Shown here one piece after another: positions 1-8,331 of a stretch of DNA of 64,000 nt. The stretch is from CAZEHO01 sp964511945. GTDB lineage: Bacteria; Actinomycetota; Acidimicrobiia; Spongiisociales; UBA11373. The stretch's first letter is position 1; every line of letters starts with the position of its first letter. The stretch is taken from positions 1 to 64,000 of the forward strand of contig CAZEHO010000004.1 of assembly GCA_964511945.1 (NCBI GenBank), in the 5' to 3' direction. The notes below the pieces were generated by a model. That model made no database searches. It worked only from the letters and a program-made list of their open reading frames with translations, and was not told the DNA's origin. Both the position numbers and the translations under genes were made by a program.

Positions 1-56
1 CCACTCGGAGGTCTTCACCCACCCAAATCCGTAACCAACGTCCTGACCGAGTACAG

Positions 57-596
57 CTAGGCGCCGCTCGGAGGCTCGATTTCGCAGATGTCCGGGAGGG
101 TCCGGTGACGCTCGGCGAAATCGAGTCCGTAGCCGACCACCCAGACATCGGGGATGTCGAACCCGAGGTAGTCGAGGCCCACGTCGACCTCGAGACGGTC
201 CGGCTTGCGGAGCAAGGTGGCCGTTTTGAGCGACGCCGGCCGGCGCGCCCGGAGCAGACGGAGCAGATAGTCGAGGGTGTGTCCGGTGTCGACGATGTCC
301 TCGACAACAAGCACGTGCTTGCCCTCAATGTCGTGGCGCACGTCGAGGATCAGCCGGACGGCACCGCTCTCGGTGCTTTCGGATTCTCCGTACGAGGAGA
401 TCGAGATGAACTCGATCCGGCGGGGAATGGACAGGGCCCGGGCGAGATCGGCCAGGAAGATGAACGACCCCTTGAGCACGCCGATGAGCACGAGTTCGTC
501 GACCCCGGCGTAGTCATGGTCGATCTTGGCGGCGAGCTCCCTGGTGCGCTCGTCGATGCGGGCTTTGTCGATGATCGTCTTCGGTGTTTCGGTCAC
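57..596 (-). CDS. hpt: Hypoxanthine phosphoribosyltransferase
   Basis: Purine salvage enzyme that joins hypoxanthine or guanine to PRPP, giving IMP or GMP in the cytosol. With the GTG at 594-596 as start the product is 179 aa, the usual size. The PRPP loop VVEDIVDTGHTL lies at about 97-108, the LKGSFIF strand at 41-47, and the C-terminal VVGYGLDFAERHRTLP block at 153-168. The frame stays open upstream, but those codons translate to Arg-rich sequence unlike the family and include a repetitive stretch. GTG is preferred because a TACCCT hexamer lies 7 nt upstream and there is no Shine-Dalgarno sequence, which suggests a leaderless mRNA. In many actinobacteria hpt lies near tilS and ftsH, which are not visible here because the window edge cuts the downstream side. 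Confidence 0.93.
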   Translation of the reverse strand: MTETPKTIIDKARIDERTRELAAKIDHDYAGVDELVLIGVLKGSFIFLADLARALSIPRRIEFISISSYGESESTESGAVRLILDVRHDIEGKHVLVVEDIVDTGHTLDYLLRLLRARRPASLKTATLLRKPDRLEVDVGLDYLGFDIPDVWVVGYGLDFAERHRTLPDICEIEPPSGA

Positions 597-603
597 GGGA
601 GGG

Positions 604-609
604 AGGGTA
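604..609 (-). promoter_or_regulatory. Putative -10 box (TACCCT) of leaderless hpt
   Basis: TACCCT on the minus strand, 7 nt before the GTG start, with pyrimidines (CCCTCCC) where a Shine-Dalgarno would be. It matches the TANNNT form of actinobacterial -10 boxes. No convincing -35 was seen. Confidence 0.5.
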
Positions 610-941
610 CCCCACGACTGTGCGGCCGAGCCGATAAGCAACCGGCGACGAGCAACGAGCCGCGCCATTCGGTTGCTCGTCGCCCGTCGCCCGTTGCATA
701 CAGAACCGCGCATGGGTTCACTTGACATCGACCGGTCCGGCAACCAGAGTTCTTCAACGCGGCGCTCACGCGCCGTTCTCCTTGTGGAGGTAGCGATGTT
801 CAAGGTGCAAGCAATCCACGTCGGTCACTGACCGATAGCCGGGCCCTCCGGGCCGCGGCGGCGGGATCCGACAACCCGCCATTCTCAGCTTTGCCCTAGC
901 TACCCGTTGCGCTCCGCGCACACCGAAATCCAAGGAGCCTC

Positions 942-2696
942 ATGATCCCCGTCCGCGCCTACTGGTTTCTGCTCCGGACGTACCTGCGTCCGCTGCGTGC
1001 GCGCGTGGTGCTGCTCACGATCCTGCTGTTCACCGGAGTCACCTTCCAGGTGATCAACCCGCAGCTGATCCGCAGCTTCATCGACCGAGCTCTCGAGGGG
1101 TCGCCGTCCGGCGATCTCCTGGGGCTGGCCGCCACCTTCGCTTTGCTCGCCGTCGGCCACCAGGCTCTCAACGTTGCCGCCACCTGGGTCGCCCAGGATG
1201 TCGGATGGACGGCGACCAATGAGCTGCGGGCCGATCTAGCGGCGCACGTCCTGGACCTCGACCTGTCGTTCCACAAGACCGTCACGCCCGGCGAACTGAT
1301 CGAGCGCATCGACGGCGACGTCACCACCCTCTCGAACTTCTTCTCGCGGTTCGTGATCCACGTCGTCGGCAACCTGGTTTTGATCGTCGGGATCATCGCC
1401 CTCCTGTGGCGCGAAAGCATCTGGGTAGGCCTGGGCATCACCGTGTTCGCAATGGCCGCGATGGTCGCCATGCTGCGGCTGCAGGCCATCGCCATGCCGT
1501 GGTGGAAGGAAGTCCGCGCCAAGCGGGCCGAGTTCTTCGGCTTCCTCGGCGAACAGCTCGGCGGGACCGAGGACATTCGAGCCAGCGGTGCCGTTCCCTA
1601 CATGATCCACCGCTTCACGAAGGTCATGCGGAACTGGCTGCCGGCCGCGGTTCGGGCCCGGATGGGGTTCTCACTGCTGTGGGGAACGTCGATCGTCACC
1701 TACATCGTCGGGGTGGCCCTGGTGTTCTGGCTCGGCTGGAGCCTGCTCGGCAGCGGCACGCTGACCATCGGAGCCGTGTATCTGATCTTCCACTACACCG
1801 AGATGCTGAGGCATCCGATCGAGCAGATCCGTCAGCAGATGGAGGACCTGCAGCGGGCCGGGGCCGGGATCAGCCGGGTCCAGGAACTCTTTGATCGGCA
1901 GCCGGTGCTCGACACCTCCGGAACCAGGCATCTTCCCGACGGAGCCCTCTCGGTGTGCCTGGATCGGATGAGCTTCAGGTACCAGGACGAGGAATCCAAC
2001 GGCGACCCGGTGCTGCGTGAGATCGAGCTGAAGCTGGCCCCCGGCCGGATCCTCGGAGTGCTCGGGCGCACCGGGAGCGGCAAGTCGACCCTGGCCAGGC
2101 TGCTCACCCGCCTCTACGACCCCACCGAGGGTGAGGTCCGGCTGGGTGGTGTGCCGCTGCCCGACGTCGACGTTCCCAACCTGCGCCGGCGGGTCGGCAT
2201 GGTCACCCAGGAGGTGCAACTCTTCCGGGCGACCGTGCGCGACAACCTAACGTTCTTCGACGACACGATCACCGACGAGCAGATCTGGGAAGTGCTCTCC
2301 ATGCTCGGACTCATGGATTGGACCGTGTCGCTGGGCGACGGGCTCGACACCGTGCTCGAGACGGGCAGCGCCGGACTCTCCGCCGGCCAGGCGCAGCTGC
2401 TGGCGTTTGCCCGCATCTTCCTCCGTGAGCCCGGCCTGGTGATCCTCGATGAGGCGTCGTCGCGGCTCGACCCGGCGACGGAGACCCTCATCGAACGTGC
2501 CGTCGACCGCCTGATGGCGGAGCGCACCGGCGTGATCATCGCGCACCGCCTGGCAACCGTGGAGCGTGCCGATGACATCTTGATCCTGGAGGACGGTGAG
2601 ATCGTCGAGTTCGGGGAACGGGTCGCTCTGGCGGCCGATCCCGAAACCCGCTTCTCGAACCTGCTCCGAACCGGACTGGAAGAGGTCCTGGTATGA
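942..2696 (+). CDS. ABC exporter half-transporter, consensus-site subunit
   Basis: Membrane-fused ABC exporter (584 aa): six-helix transmembrane domain at about 1-310, then a nucleotide-binding domain. Walker A GRTGSGKST is at about 375-383, the Q-loop is VTQEVQLF, the signature is the non-canonical LSAGQ at about 479-483, Walker B with the catalytic Glu is LVILDEASSRLD, and the H-loop His is in IIAHRLATV. An AAGGAG ribosome-binding site precedes the ATG. The stop overlaps the start of the next half-transporter (ATGA), so the pair should be translated together and form a heterodimer. With the partner's degenerate Walker B, the LSAGQ signature points to one active and one degenerate ATP site, as in TM287/288-type exporters. 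The substrate cannot be read from sequence; drugs or lipids are typical for the family. Confidence 0.92.
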   Translation: MIPVRAYWFLLRTYLRPLRARVVLLTILLFTGVTFQVINPQLIRSFIDRALEGSPSGDLLGLAATFALLAVGHQALNVAATWVAQDVGWTATNELRADLAAHVLDLDLSFHKTVTPGELIERIDGDVTTLSNFFSRFVIHVVGNLVLIVGIIALLWRESIWVGLGITVFAMAAMVAMLRLQAIAMPWWKEVRAKRAEFFGFLGEQLGGTEDIRASGAVPYMIHRFTKVMRNWLPAAVRARMGFSLLWGTSIVTYIVGVALVFWLGWSLLGSGTLTIGAVYLIFHYTEMLRHPIEQIRQQMEDLQRAGAGISRVQELFDRQPVLDTSGTRHLPDGALSVCLDRMSFRYQDEESNGDPVLREIELKLAPGRILGVLGRTGSGKSTLARLLTRLYDPTEGEVRLGGVPLPDVDVPNLRRRVGMVTQEVQLFRATVRDNLTFFDDTITDEQIWEVLSMLGLMDWTVSLGDGLDTVLETGSAGLSAGQAQLLAFARIFLREPGLVILDEASSRLDPATETLIERAVDRLMAERTGVIIAHRLATVERADDILILEDGEIVEFGERVALAADPETRFSNLLRTGLEEVLV

Positions 2697-4462
2697 CCGA
2701 CACCTCGCGAACCCCAACCCTGGGCCTGCTCGGCCGCCTGATTCGCGGTGAGCCGTGGCGCTACGCCGTCAATGCAGTGCTGTGGTCGATCATCTGGCTG
2801 CTGCCGGTGCTGCCGGCGCTGATCGCCCGCGCCTTCTTCGACCGGCTCACCAACGACACCGTCGGGTTTACCGTGCCGACGCTCATCATCCTGATGCTGG
2901 TTTACGGCATCGGCCGGATCGGGATCATGGTGCTCGGCATGTTGAATGACGTGCACTTCATGTTCCGCAACGGTGCCCGGCTCCGCCGCAACATGCTCGA
3001 CCGGGTCTTCGAGATGCCGGGAGCTCAGGCGCTGGCCGAGAGTCCGGGCGAAGCCATCAACCGGTTCCGCGAGGACGTCGACGAGACCGAAGAAACCCTG
3101 TCGTGGACCGTCGACATGATCGGGATCGTGGTCTTCTCGTCGGTGGCGCTTGCCATTCTCATCGCCATCGACGCCCGGGTGACGCTGTTCGTCTTCGCCC
3201 CAACCGTGGTCGTCATCTGGCTGTCGGCTCAGGCTCGCAAGCGGGTCCGGACCTACCGGGAGGCTGCCCGCGAGACGACCGGCAAGATCACCGACTCGCT
3301 CAGCGAGACGTTCGCCTCGGTTCAGGCGATCAAGGTCGCCGGTGCCGAGCGTCCGATGATCGGCCACTTCCGGGAGCTGAATGAGAGCCGCAAGACGGCC
3401 ATGGTCCGCGACACCGTGCTGACCGCAATGCTCGAGTCGCTGTTCTGGAACACCGTGAACATCGGCACCGCGCTGATCCTGATTGTGGCCGCCGACTCGA
3501 TGAGCGGCGGAGCGTTCACGGTGGGTGACTTCGCCGTGTTCGTCTACTTCCTCGGGTTCGTGTCCGAGGCGGTGTTCGTGCTCGGGCTGTTCATCGCCCG
3601 CTATCAGCAGGCAACGGTGGCGTTCCGACGGATGGCCGAGTTGCTGCGCGGTGCGCCGATCACCCGGCTCACCGAACCGGTCGACCTGCAGCTGACCGGC
3701 CCCCTGCCGAGCCCCGTGCCCGGCTACCGCGATGTGGAACCGCTCCAGGAGTTGCGGCTGGAAGACCTGACGTTCGTCTACCCGGGAACCGACTCCGGAG
3801 TGCGCGACATCGATCTGGCGGTGATGCGGGGCAGCTTCACCGTGATCACGGGACGAATCGGCAGCGGCAAGACCACCCTGCTGCGAGCCATCCTCGGACT
3901 ACTCCCGGCGCAATCGGGCACGGTGTCGTGGAACGGCGAGGTCGTCGAAGACCCGGCAGCGTTCTTCATCCCGCCGAGGTCGGCATACACGCCGCAGGTC
4001 CCCCGCCTCTTCTCGATGAGACTGCGGGACAACCTGCTGCTGGGCCGCCTGGATGGTGATACCCGGCTCCACGGGGCGGTGCGCTCCGCCGTCCTCGATT
4101 CCGATCTGGAAGCGATGCCCGAGGGCATGGCCACGCTGGTCGGCCCCCTCGGAGTCCGCCTCTCCGGTGGACAGGTACAGCGATCGGCCGCCGCCCGGAT
4201 GTTCGTTCGGGAGCCGGAGCTCCTGGTGTTCGACGACCTCTCGAGTGCGCTCGACGTCGAAACGGAGAAGCTGCTCTGGGAGCGGCTGTTCCAGGAGCGG
4301 GCCGACGTGACGAGCCTGGTGGTGAGCCACCGCCGGCCGGCGCTGCGGCGAGCCGATCGGATCGTGGTGCTCGACGAGGGCCGGATCGTTGCGACCGGAA
4401 CGCTCGAGGAGTTGCTCGAAACGAGCGTCGAATTCAGGCGTCTCTGGGAGCGCGAGGGGTAA
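2693..4462 (+). CDS. ABC exporter half-transporter, degenerate-site subunit
   Basis: Second half of the heterodimeric exporter (589 aa), starting in the ATGA that contains the stop of the upstream half. Transmembrane domain at about 1-330. The nucleotide-binding domain has Walker A GRIGSGKTT at about 387-395, Q-loop TPQVPRLF, canonical signature LSGGQ at about 490-494, and H-loop His in VVSHRR. Walker B is LLVFDDLSSALD: the catalytic Glu is Asp (about 515), the hallmark of the degenerate site in heterodimeric ABC exporters. By family logic this Walker A/B faces the LSAGQ signature of the partner, so one site would be slow or structural, and the canonical LSGGQ completes the active site of the partner. 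The transported molecule is unknown. Confidence 0.92.
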   Translation: MTDTSRTPTLGLLGRLIRGEPWRYAVNAVLWSIIWLLPVLPALIARAFFDRLTNDTVGFTVPTLIILMLVYGIGRIGIMVLGMLNDVHFMFRNGARLRRNMLDRVFEMPGAQALAESPGEAINRFREDVDETEETLSWTVDMIGIVVFSSVALAILIAIDARVTLFVFAPTVVVIWLSAQARKRVRTYREAARETTGKITDSLSETFASVQAIKVAGAERPMIGHFRELNESRKTAMVRDTVLTAMLESLFWNTVNIGTALILIVAADSMSGGAFTVGDFAVFVYFLGFVSEAVFVLGLFIARYQQATVAFRRMAELLRGAPITRLTEPVDLQLTGPLPSPVPGYRDVEPLQELRLEDLTFVYPGTDSGVRDIDLAVMRGSFTVITGRIGSGKTTLLRAILGLLPAQSGTVSWNGEVVEDPAAFFIPPRSAYTPQVPRLFSMRLRDNLLLGRLDGDTRLHGAVRSAVLDSDLEAMPEGMATLVGPLGVRLSGGQVQRSAAARMFVREPELLVFDDLSSALDVETEKLLWERLFQERADVTSLVVSHRRPALRRADRIVVLDEGRIVATGTLEELLETSVEFRRLWEREG

Positions 4463-4562
4463 CCGAATCTTGCGCGAGCCGGCCGCAGGCAGGCAAGTGC
4501 AGGGGGCGGGTGGCTCGCAGCTTGCAGTGGGTCTCAGACCCCCCTTCCCGCCTTCAGCGGTA

Positions 4563-4593
4563 CTCCCCCCGGATTGCACCGATCCGGGGGGAG
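4563..4593. terminator. 12-bp GC-rich hairpin after the ABC operon
   Basis: CTCCCCCCGGAT at 4563-4574 pairs perfectly with ATCCGGGGGGAG at 4582-4593 around a 7-nt loop. It lies between the ABC exporter stop and the deaminase promoter. There is no U-tract, so terminator function is an inference. It resembles the hairpins of the repeat family at 6031 and 16007. Confidence 0.45.
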
Positions 4594-4645
4594 AGAACTC
4601 CCGTAGTCTCATTCAGAACGCGTCCGAAGAACCCGGAGGCCACCG

Positions 4646-6019
4646 ATGAGCACCCTCCTCGTCCGCAATGCCCACGTCCTCGTCACGATGGATCCGGACC
4701 GCAGGGAGATCGCCGGCGGGGGCTTCTTCGCCCGTGACGGGTTCATCGAGCAGATCGGCCCCACCGAAGACCTCCCCACAGGCGCCGACGAGATCGTCGA
4801 CGCCACCGACATGCTGGTGCTGCCGGGGCTCATCAACACCCACCACCACCTGTTTCAAACCCTGACCCGGGCGGTGCCCGGCGCCCAGGACGCTCCGCTG
4901 TTCGATTGGCTCCGCACCCTGTACCCGATCTGGGCCCGGCTCACCCCCGACGACGTCGATCTGGCCACCCGCACCGGGTTGCTCGAGCTCGCCCACTCCG
5001 GGTGCACCACGGTATTCGACCACCAATACCTGTGGCCCAACGGTTCGTCGGTCGACGACCAGGTCGCCGCAGCCCACGAAGTCGGGGTCCGCTTCCACGT
5101 GTCTCGCGGCTCGATGAGCCTGGGAGAGTCGAAGGGCGGCCTGCCGCCGGACTCCGTCGTCGAGGATGAGGACGCCATCCTCGCCGACTGCATCCGGGCC
5201 ATCGACACCTACCACGACTCCAGCCCGGGCTCGATGACCCAGGTCGTCCTTGCCCCCTGCTCGCCGTTCTCGGTGACCGCCGACCTGATGCGGGAATCAG
5301 CGGCGCTGGCCCGGGACAAGGGAGTGCGGCTCCATACCCACCTTGCCGAGACGAAAGACGAAGAGGAGTTCTGCCTGGAGACCTATGGGGCCCGTCCGGT
5401 CGGCATGGCGGAGGATCTCGACTGGCTCGGCGACGACGTCTGGTACGCCCACGGAGTGTTCATCGACTCCGATGAGATCGCCCGGATGGCGGCCACCGGA
5501 ACCGGCGTTGCGCATTGCCCGAGCTCGAACATGCGCCTGGCCTCGGGCATCGCTCCCGTTGCCGAGTATCTGACCGCCGGTGTTCCGGTCGGGATCGGGG
5601 TCGACGGCTCGGCCAGCAACGACGGCAACCACATGCTCGGAGAGGCTCGCCAGGCCATGCTGGTTGCCCGGCTCGGCTCCTCCCCCGGGATCGGAAGCGG
5701 TCCCCAGATGCCGGCCCGGACCGCTCTGGAGATGGCCACCCTCGGGAGTGCCCGTCTCCTCGGCCGGACCGATATTGGTTCACTCGAGGCCGCCAAGTGC
5801 GCCGACTTCTTCACCCTCGACCTCAACCGGGTGGAATTCGCCGGCAGCCTGCACGATCCGGTGGCGGCGGCGCTGCTGTGCTCACCCGTTCCGGCGACCC
5901 ACACGTTCGTGGGCGGGAAGCCGGTGATCGTCGACGGCCGGTGCACCTGCATCCGTCACGACGAACACTGGATCGAAGAACACAACAAGGCGGCTGCCCG
6001 GCTGGTAGCCGGGGACTGA
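4646..6019 (+). CDS. Amidohydrolase, probable 8-oxoguanine deaminase
   Basis: Zinc or iron deaminase of the amidohydrolase superfamily (457 aa). The family converts 8-oxoguanine to urate, and close relatives act on guanine or triazines. Visible ligands: H66 and H68 in GLINTHHHLF, H230 and H232 with E235 in HTHLAET, H269 in WYAHGVF, and D320 in GIGVDGSASND. The SSNMRLASG segment after 292 is typical of this branch. An upstream TAGTCT (4604-4609) could be the -10, and a CGGAGG ribosome-binding site precedes the ATG. A molybdenum hydroxylase is encoded 1 kb downstream, which supports a purine-catabolic setting. Exact substrate is an inference from overall similarity; hydroxyatrazine-type or guanine deaminase activity cannot be excluded. 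Confidence 0.82.
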   Translation: MSTLLVRNAHVLVTMDPDRREIAGGGFFARDGFIEQIGPTEDLPTGADEIVDATDMLVLPGLINTHHHLFQTLTRAVPGAQDAPLFDWLRTLYPIWARLTPDDVDLATRTGLLELAHSGCTTVFDHQYLWPNGSSVDDQVAAAHEVGVRFHVSRGSMSLGESKGGLPPDSVVEDEDAILADCIRAIDTYHDSSPGSMTQVVLAPCSPFSVTADLMRESAALARDKGVRLHTHLAETKDEEEFCLETYGARPVGMAEDLDWLGDDVWYAHGVFIDSDEIARMAATGTGVAHCPSSNMRLASGIAPVAEYLTAGVPVGIGVDGSASNDGNHMLGEARQAMLVARLGSSPGIGSGPQMPARTALEMATLGSARLLGRTDIGSLEAAKCADFFTLDLNRVEFAGSLHDPVAAALLCSPVPATHTFVGGKPVIVDGRCTCIRHDEHWIEEHNKAAARLVAGD

Positions 6020-6030
6020 GCCACTCTTCC

Positions 6031-6282
6031 CTTCCCCCCTTGTGGGAGTCAAGACCGGGGTGTTGGGGGGAAGGTGGTTCGGCGCCGGAGGGCGCCGAAC
6101 CGGAAGGGGGTAGGCGGAAGATCCGGAGAGAGGCGCGGAGGGCACGGTGGCGGGGAGGGTTCTGCTTGTCCGCGCGTGAAGTTGCGACGCAACTCCCGGG
6201 GGACCGCAAAGCGGTTCCCGACCCCCTCCGTCCCGGCCTTTCAGGCCGGTCCACCTCCCCCTGAGGGAGAGGAAGTAGTCCC
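6031..6282. repeat. Hairpin-rich intergenic repeat, copy A (two arms, inverted)
   Basis: Composite of short perfect hairpins: CTTCCCCCC (6031-6039) with GGGGGGAAG (6065-6073); GGTTCGGCGCC (6076-6086) with GGCGCCGAACC (6091-6101); GTTGC-gac-GCAAC at 6181-6193; ACCGC-aaa-GCGGT near 6203-6215; CCGGCC (6233-6238) with GGCCGG (6244-6249). The left arm resembles 16007-16100 in the same orientation, including the shared GTCAAGACCGG. The right arm resembles the reverse complement of 16062-16124. The methyltransferase stop codon sits in the loop of the last hairpin, so this repeat supplies the end of that gene. Confidence 0.7.
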
Positions 6283-7017
6283 CACAATCACCACCATCCA
6301 CGCCCAGCGCTTCGCCCACTCGAACCGGCCGATCAGCCACCGATCGGCCCGCTCCAGCCACCGCACCACCGATCCCCCGATCCGCCACCGCATCAGGGGG
6401 GTCGCCAGCGGGGTGAGCAGGGCCGAACGCTCCACAGACACCTCGGCGAAGTACTGCCCCAACCCGGCCAGGTCGCGCTCGAGCAGGGGCCGTTCGTCAT
6501 CGGAGCGAAGCCTCGGGGTGATCCGGCGGAACAGATTGATGAGCGGGTTATGCCCGAGCGGTTCCAGGAACAGGGCCGTGCCCCCCGGCCGCAGCACCCG
6601 GGCCGTCTCGGCCGCCAGCCGATCCACATCCACATGGTGCAGGATCCCGCCGCCGCACACCAGGTCAAACGACGAGTCGGCGAAGTCGAGCTGCTCGGCG
6701 TCCATCACCCGGAACGAAACCTCGGCCCGCCACGCCCCCCGCCGCGTAGCGGCGTATGCCCGGGCCTGATCGACCGCAACCTGAGACACATCGATCCCGA
6801 TCAGCGAGGTGGCGACCGGTCCCAGAATCCGGCTGATCCCACCCCCACCGCATCCGACCTCGAGCGCATCGGCATCGGTTCCGGCCTCGTGCGCCAATGC
6901 CCGATACCACTCCCGGCCCGCCGCCGCAGCCCGGTAGACACCGCGCAAACGAACCCGCGGATCATCGGTGAAGCGATGATCGTGGAAGTCGCGTTCACGC
7001 TCAGTGCGCCCGTCCAT
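6241..7017 (-). CDS. Class I SAM-dependent methyltransferase
   Basis: Methyltransferase of the Methyltransf_11 type (258 aa). SAM-binding motif I is LEVGCGGGGISRIL at about 52-65, the acidic end of strand 2 is IGIDVSQVAV, motif II is MDAEQLDFADSSFDLV, and GGILHHVD follows. The C-terminal third is Arg/Trp-rich and could contact membrane or a lipid substrate (inference). The last about ten codons (TSSPSGGGG) fall inside the adjacent repeat, so the original C-terminus may have been replaced. The ATG at 7015-7017 is supported by TAGGGT 6 nt upstream (leaderless pattern). It is divergent from the molybdenum hydroxylase genes. The substrate is not recognisable. Confidence 0.85.
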   Translation of the reverse strand: MDGRTERERDFHDHRFTDDPRVRLRGVYRAAAAGREWYRALAHEAGTDADALEVGCGGGGISRILGPVATSLIGIDVSQVAVDQARAYAATRRGAWRAEVSFRVMDAEQLDFADSSFDLVCGGGILHHVDVDRLAAETARVLRPGGTALFLEPLGHNPLINLFRRITPRLRSDDERPLLERDLAGLGQYFAEVSVERSALLTPLATPLMRWRIGGSVVRWLERADRWLIGRFEWAKRWAWMVVIVGTTSSPSGGGGPA

Positions 7018-7023
7018 TCAGCG

Positions 7024-7029
7024 ACCCTA
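7024..7029 (-). promoter_or_regulatory. Putative -10 box (TAGGGT), leaderless methyltransferase
   Basis: TAGGGT on the minus strand, 6 nt before the methyltransferase ATG. The 52-bp divergent spacer also holds a 10-bp palindrome GGCAATTGCC at 7033-7042, midway to the opposing promoter. Confidence 0.5.
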
Positions 7030-7054
7030 CCCGGCAATTGCCCACCTCATGGAG

Positions 7055-7060
7055 TAGTTT
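7055..7060 (+). promoter_or_regulatory. Putative -10 box (TAGTTT), leaderless hydroxylase operon
   Basis: TAGTTT ends 9 nt before the ATG at 7070, and no Shine-Dalgarno sequence intervenes. It would drive the three-gene molybdenum hydroxylase operon. Confidence 0.45.
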
Positions 7061-7069
7061 TTCCCTCCG

Positions 7070-7873
7070 ATGGAGACGTTCCGCCCGACATCTTTGGATG
7101 AGGCCCTCGATGTGTTGGAGGCGCATCCGGAGGCCACGGTGCTGGCCGGCGGCACCGACTTGATGGTGCAAGTCACTTACGCCCATCTGCGCCCTCCGGC
7201 GGTGGTCGCCGTGCGGCGTCTTCGGGAGTTGGCAGATATGGGCGACCGCTTCATCGGTGCCGGGGTGACCTGGTCCCGTCTCGAGCGGGGCCCGTGGCGT
7301 GCGCTCGCGGAAGCGGCCCGCACGGTGGGTTCTCCGCAGGTTCGCAACGCCGGGACCCTGGGCGGCAACCTGGGCACTGCCAGTCCGGCGGGTGACGGCC
7401 TTCCGTATCTGGCTGCTGTGGATGCCAGAGTCGAGCTGGTATCGCGGGCCAACGGCCGGCGCACCCTGGCGTGGGATGAGTTCATCACCGGCCCGAAGCA
7501 GAACGCTCTGCAGCCCGGCGAACTGATCCTCGGTGTCACCCTTCCCGAGGCTTCCGACACCCGGGAGGGTTTCGCCAAGATCGGACCCCGCAACGCCATG
7601 GTGATCTCGGTGGCTTCAGCGTGTCTGGTTCGGTTCCCGGATGGGGAGACCCGGGTGGCGCTCGGGTCGGTCGGTCCGACCCCGATCCGGGCCCGGCGGG
7701 CCGAGGAGATGATCTCGGCTGAACGGTCGCCGTCGGCGGCGGCTGTAGCCGAGTTCGGCCGGTTGGTGACCGAGGAGGTGCGGCCGATCACTGATCACCG
7801 CTCCACCGAGGAGTACCGCCGCCACGCATCGGGTGTGATTGCCCGGCGCCTATTGGAGAGGGCGGTCGCATGA
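7070..7873 (+). CDS. Molybdenum hydroxylase, FAD-binding subunit (XDH family)
   Basis: Medium subunit (267 aa) of a three-subunit xanthine dehydrogenase family enzyme. It passes electrons from the iron-sulfur clusters to FAD. FAD contacts are LAGGTDLM at about 25-32 and NAGTLGGNLGTASPAGDG at about 93-110. The C-terminal CO_deh_flav_C domain starts near 165. Order FAD, 2Fe-2S, Mo subunit is typical of CoxMSL/XdhBCA-like operons. The stop overlaps the next start (ATGA). Substrate specificity is set by the large subunit; a purine substrate is suggested by the upstream deaminase but not proven. Confidence 0.9.
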   Translation: METFRPTSLDEALDVLEAHPEATVLAGGTDLMVQVTYAHLRPPAVVAVRRLRELADMGDRFIGAGVTWSRLERGPWRALAEAARTVGSPQVRNAGTLGGNLGTASPAGDGLPYLAAVDARVELVSRANGRRTLAWDEFITGPKQNALQPGELILGVTLPEASDTREGFAKIGPRNAMVISVASACLVRFPDGETRVALGSVGPTPIRARRAEEMISAERSPSAAAVAEFGRLVTEEVRPITDHRSTEEYRRHASGVIARRLLERAVA

Positions 7874-8331
7874 TTCGCCTGATCATCAATGGTGTCGAGT
7901 ACACGGCTGATCCGGTCGGCCCTGAGAGCCTGCTGGACACTCTGCGGGATCGCCTCGGCCTGTACGGATCGAAGAACGCGTGTGAGCAGGGCGAGTGCGG
8001 CTCGTGCTCGATCATCCTCGACGACGAACTGGTGTGCTCCTGCCTGGTCATGGCCGCCGACGCCGACGGCTCCGAGGTCACGACGGTGGAGGGCATGGCA
8101 CCCGACGGTGGCCTCAACAGAGTTCAGGAGGCGATGCTGACGACAGGCGGTGTGCAGTGCGGGTTCTGCACCCCGGGGATCGTGGTCGCCGCCACCCATC
8201 TGTTCGAGCAGAACCCGGCGCCGTCGACCGACGACGTCAAGGAAGCGCTGGCGGGCAATATCTGCCGCTGCACCGGGTACGGAGCGATCGTCCGCGCCCT
8301 GGAGAGCCTGGTCGAGGAGGAGGCGTCGTGA
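7870..8331 (+). CDS. Molybdenum hydroxylase, 2Fe-2S subunit
   Basis: Small subunit (153 aa) carrying two [2Fe-2S] clusters that link the molybdenum site to FAD. The plant-ferredoxin-type cluster is bound by C38, C43, C46 and C58 (CEQGECGSC then CSC). The helical-domain cluster is bound by C97, C100, C132 and C134 (GGVQCGFCTPG and NICRCTGYG). Length and motifs are standard for the family. It is translationally coupled on both sides: ATGA with the FAD gene and GTGA with the molybdenum subunit. Confidence 0.94.
   Translation: MIRLIINGVEYTADPVGPESLLDTLRDRLGLYGSKNACEQGECGSCSIILDDELVCSCLVMAADADGSEVTTVEGMAPDGGLNRVQEAMLTTGGVQCGFCTPGIVVAATHLFEQNPAPSTDDVKEALAGNICRCTGYGAIVRALESLVEEEAS

Noticed and set aside
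1..60. 3' end of an upstream plus-strand gene
   Set aside because: Two frames end at 34 and 60 with plausible codons, but too little sequence remains to choose or identify one.
2114..3367. 417-codon open frame on the minus strand
   Set aside because: Antisense to the two ABC half-transporters, which have clear motifs; no family resemblance.
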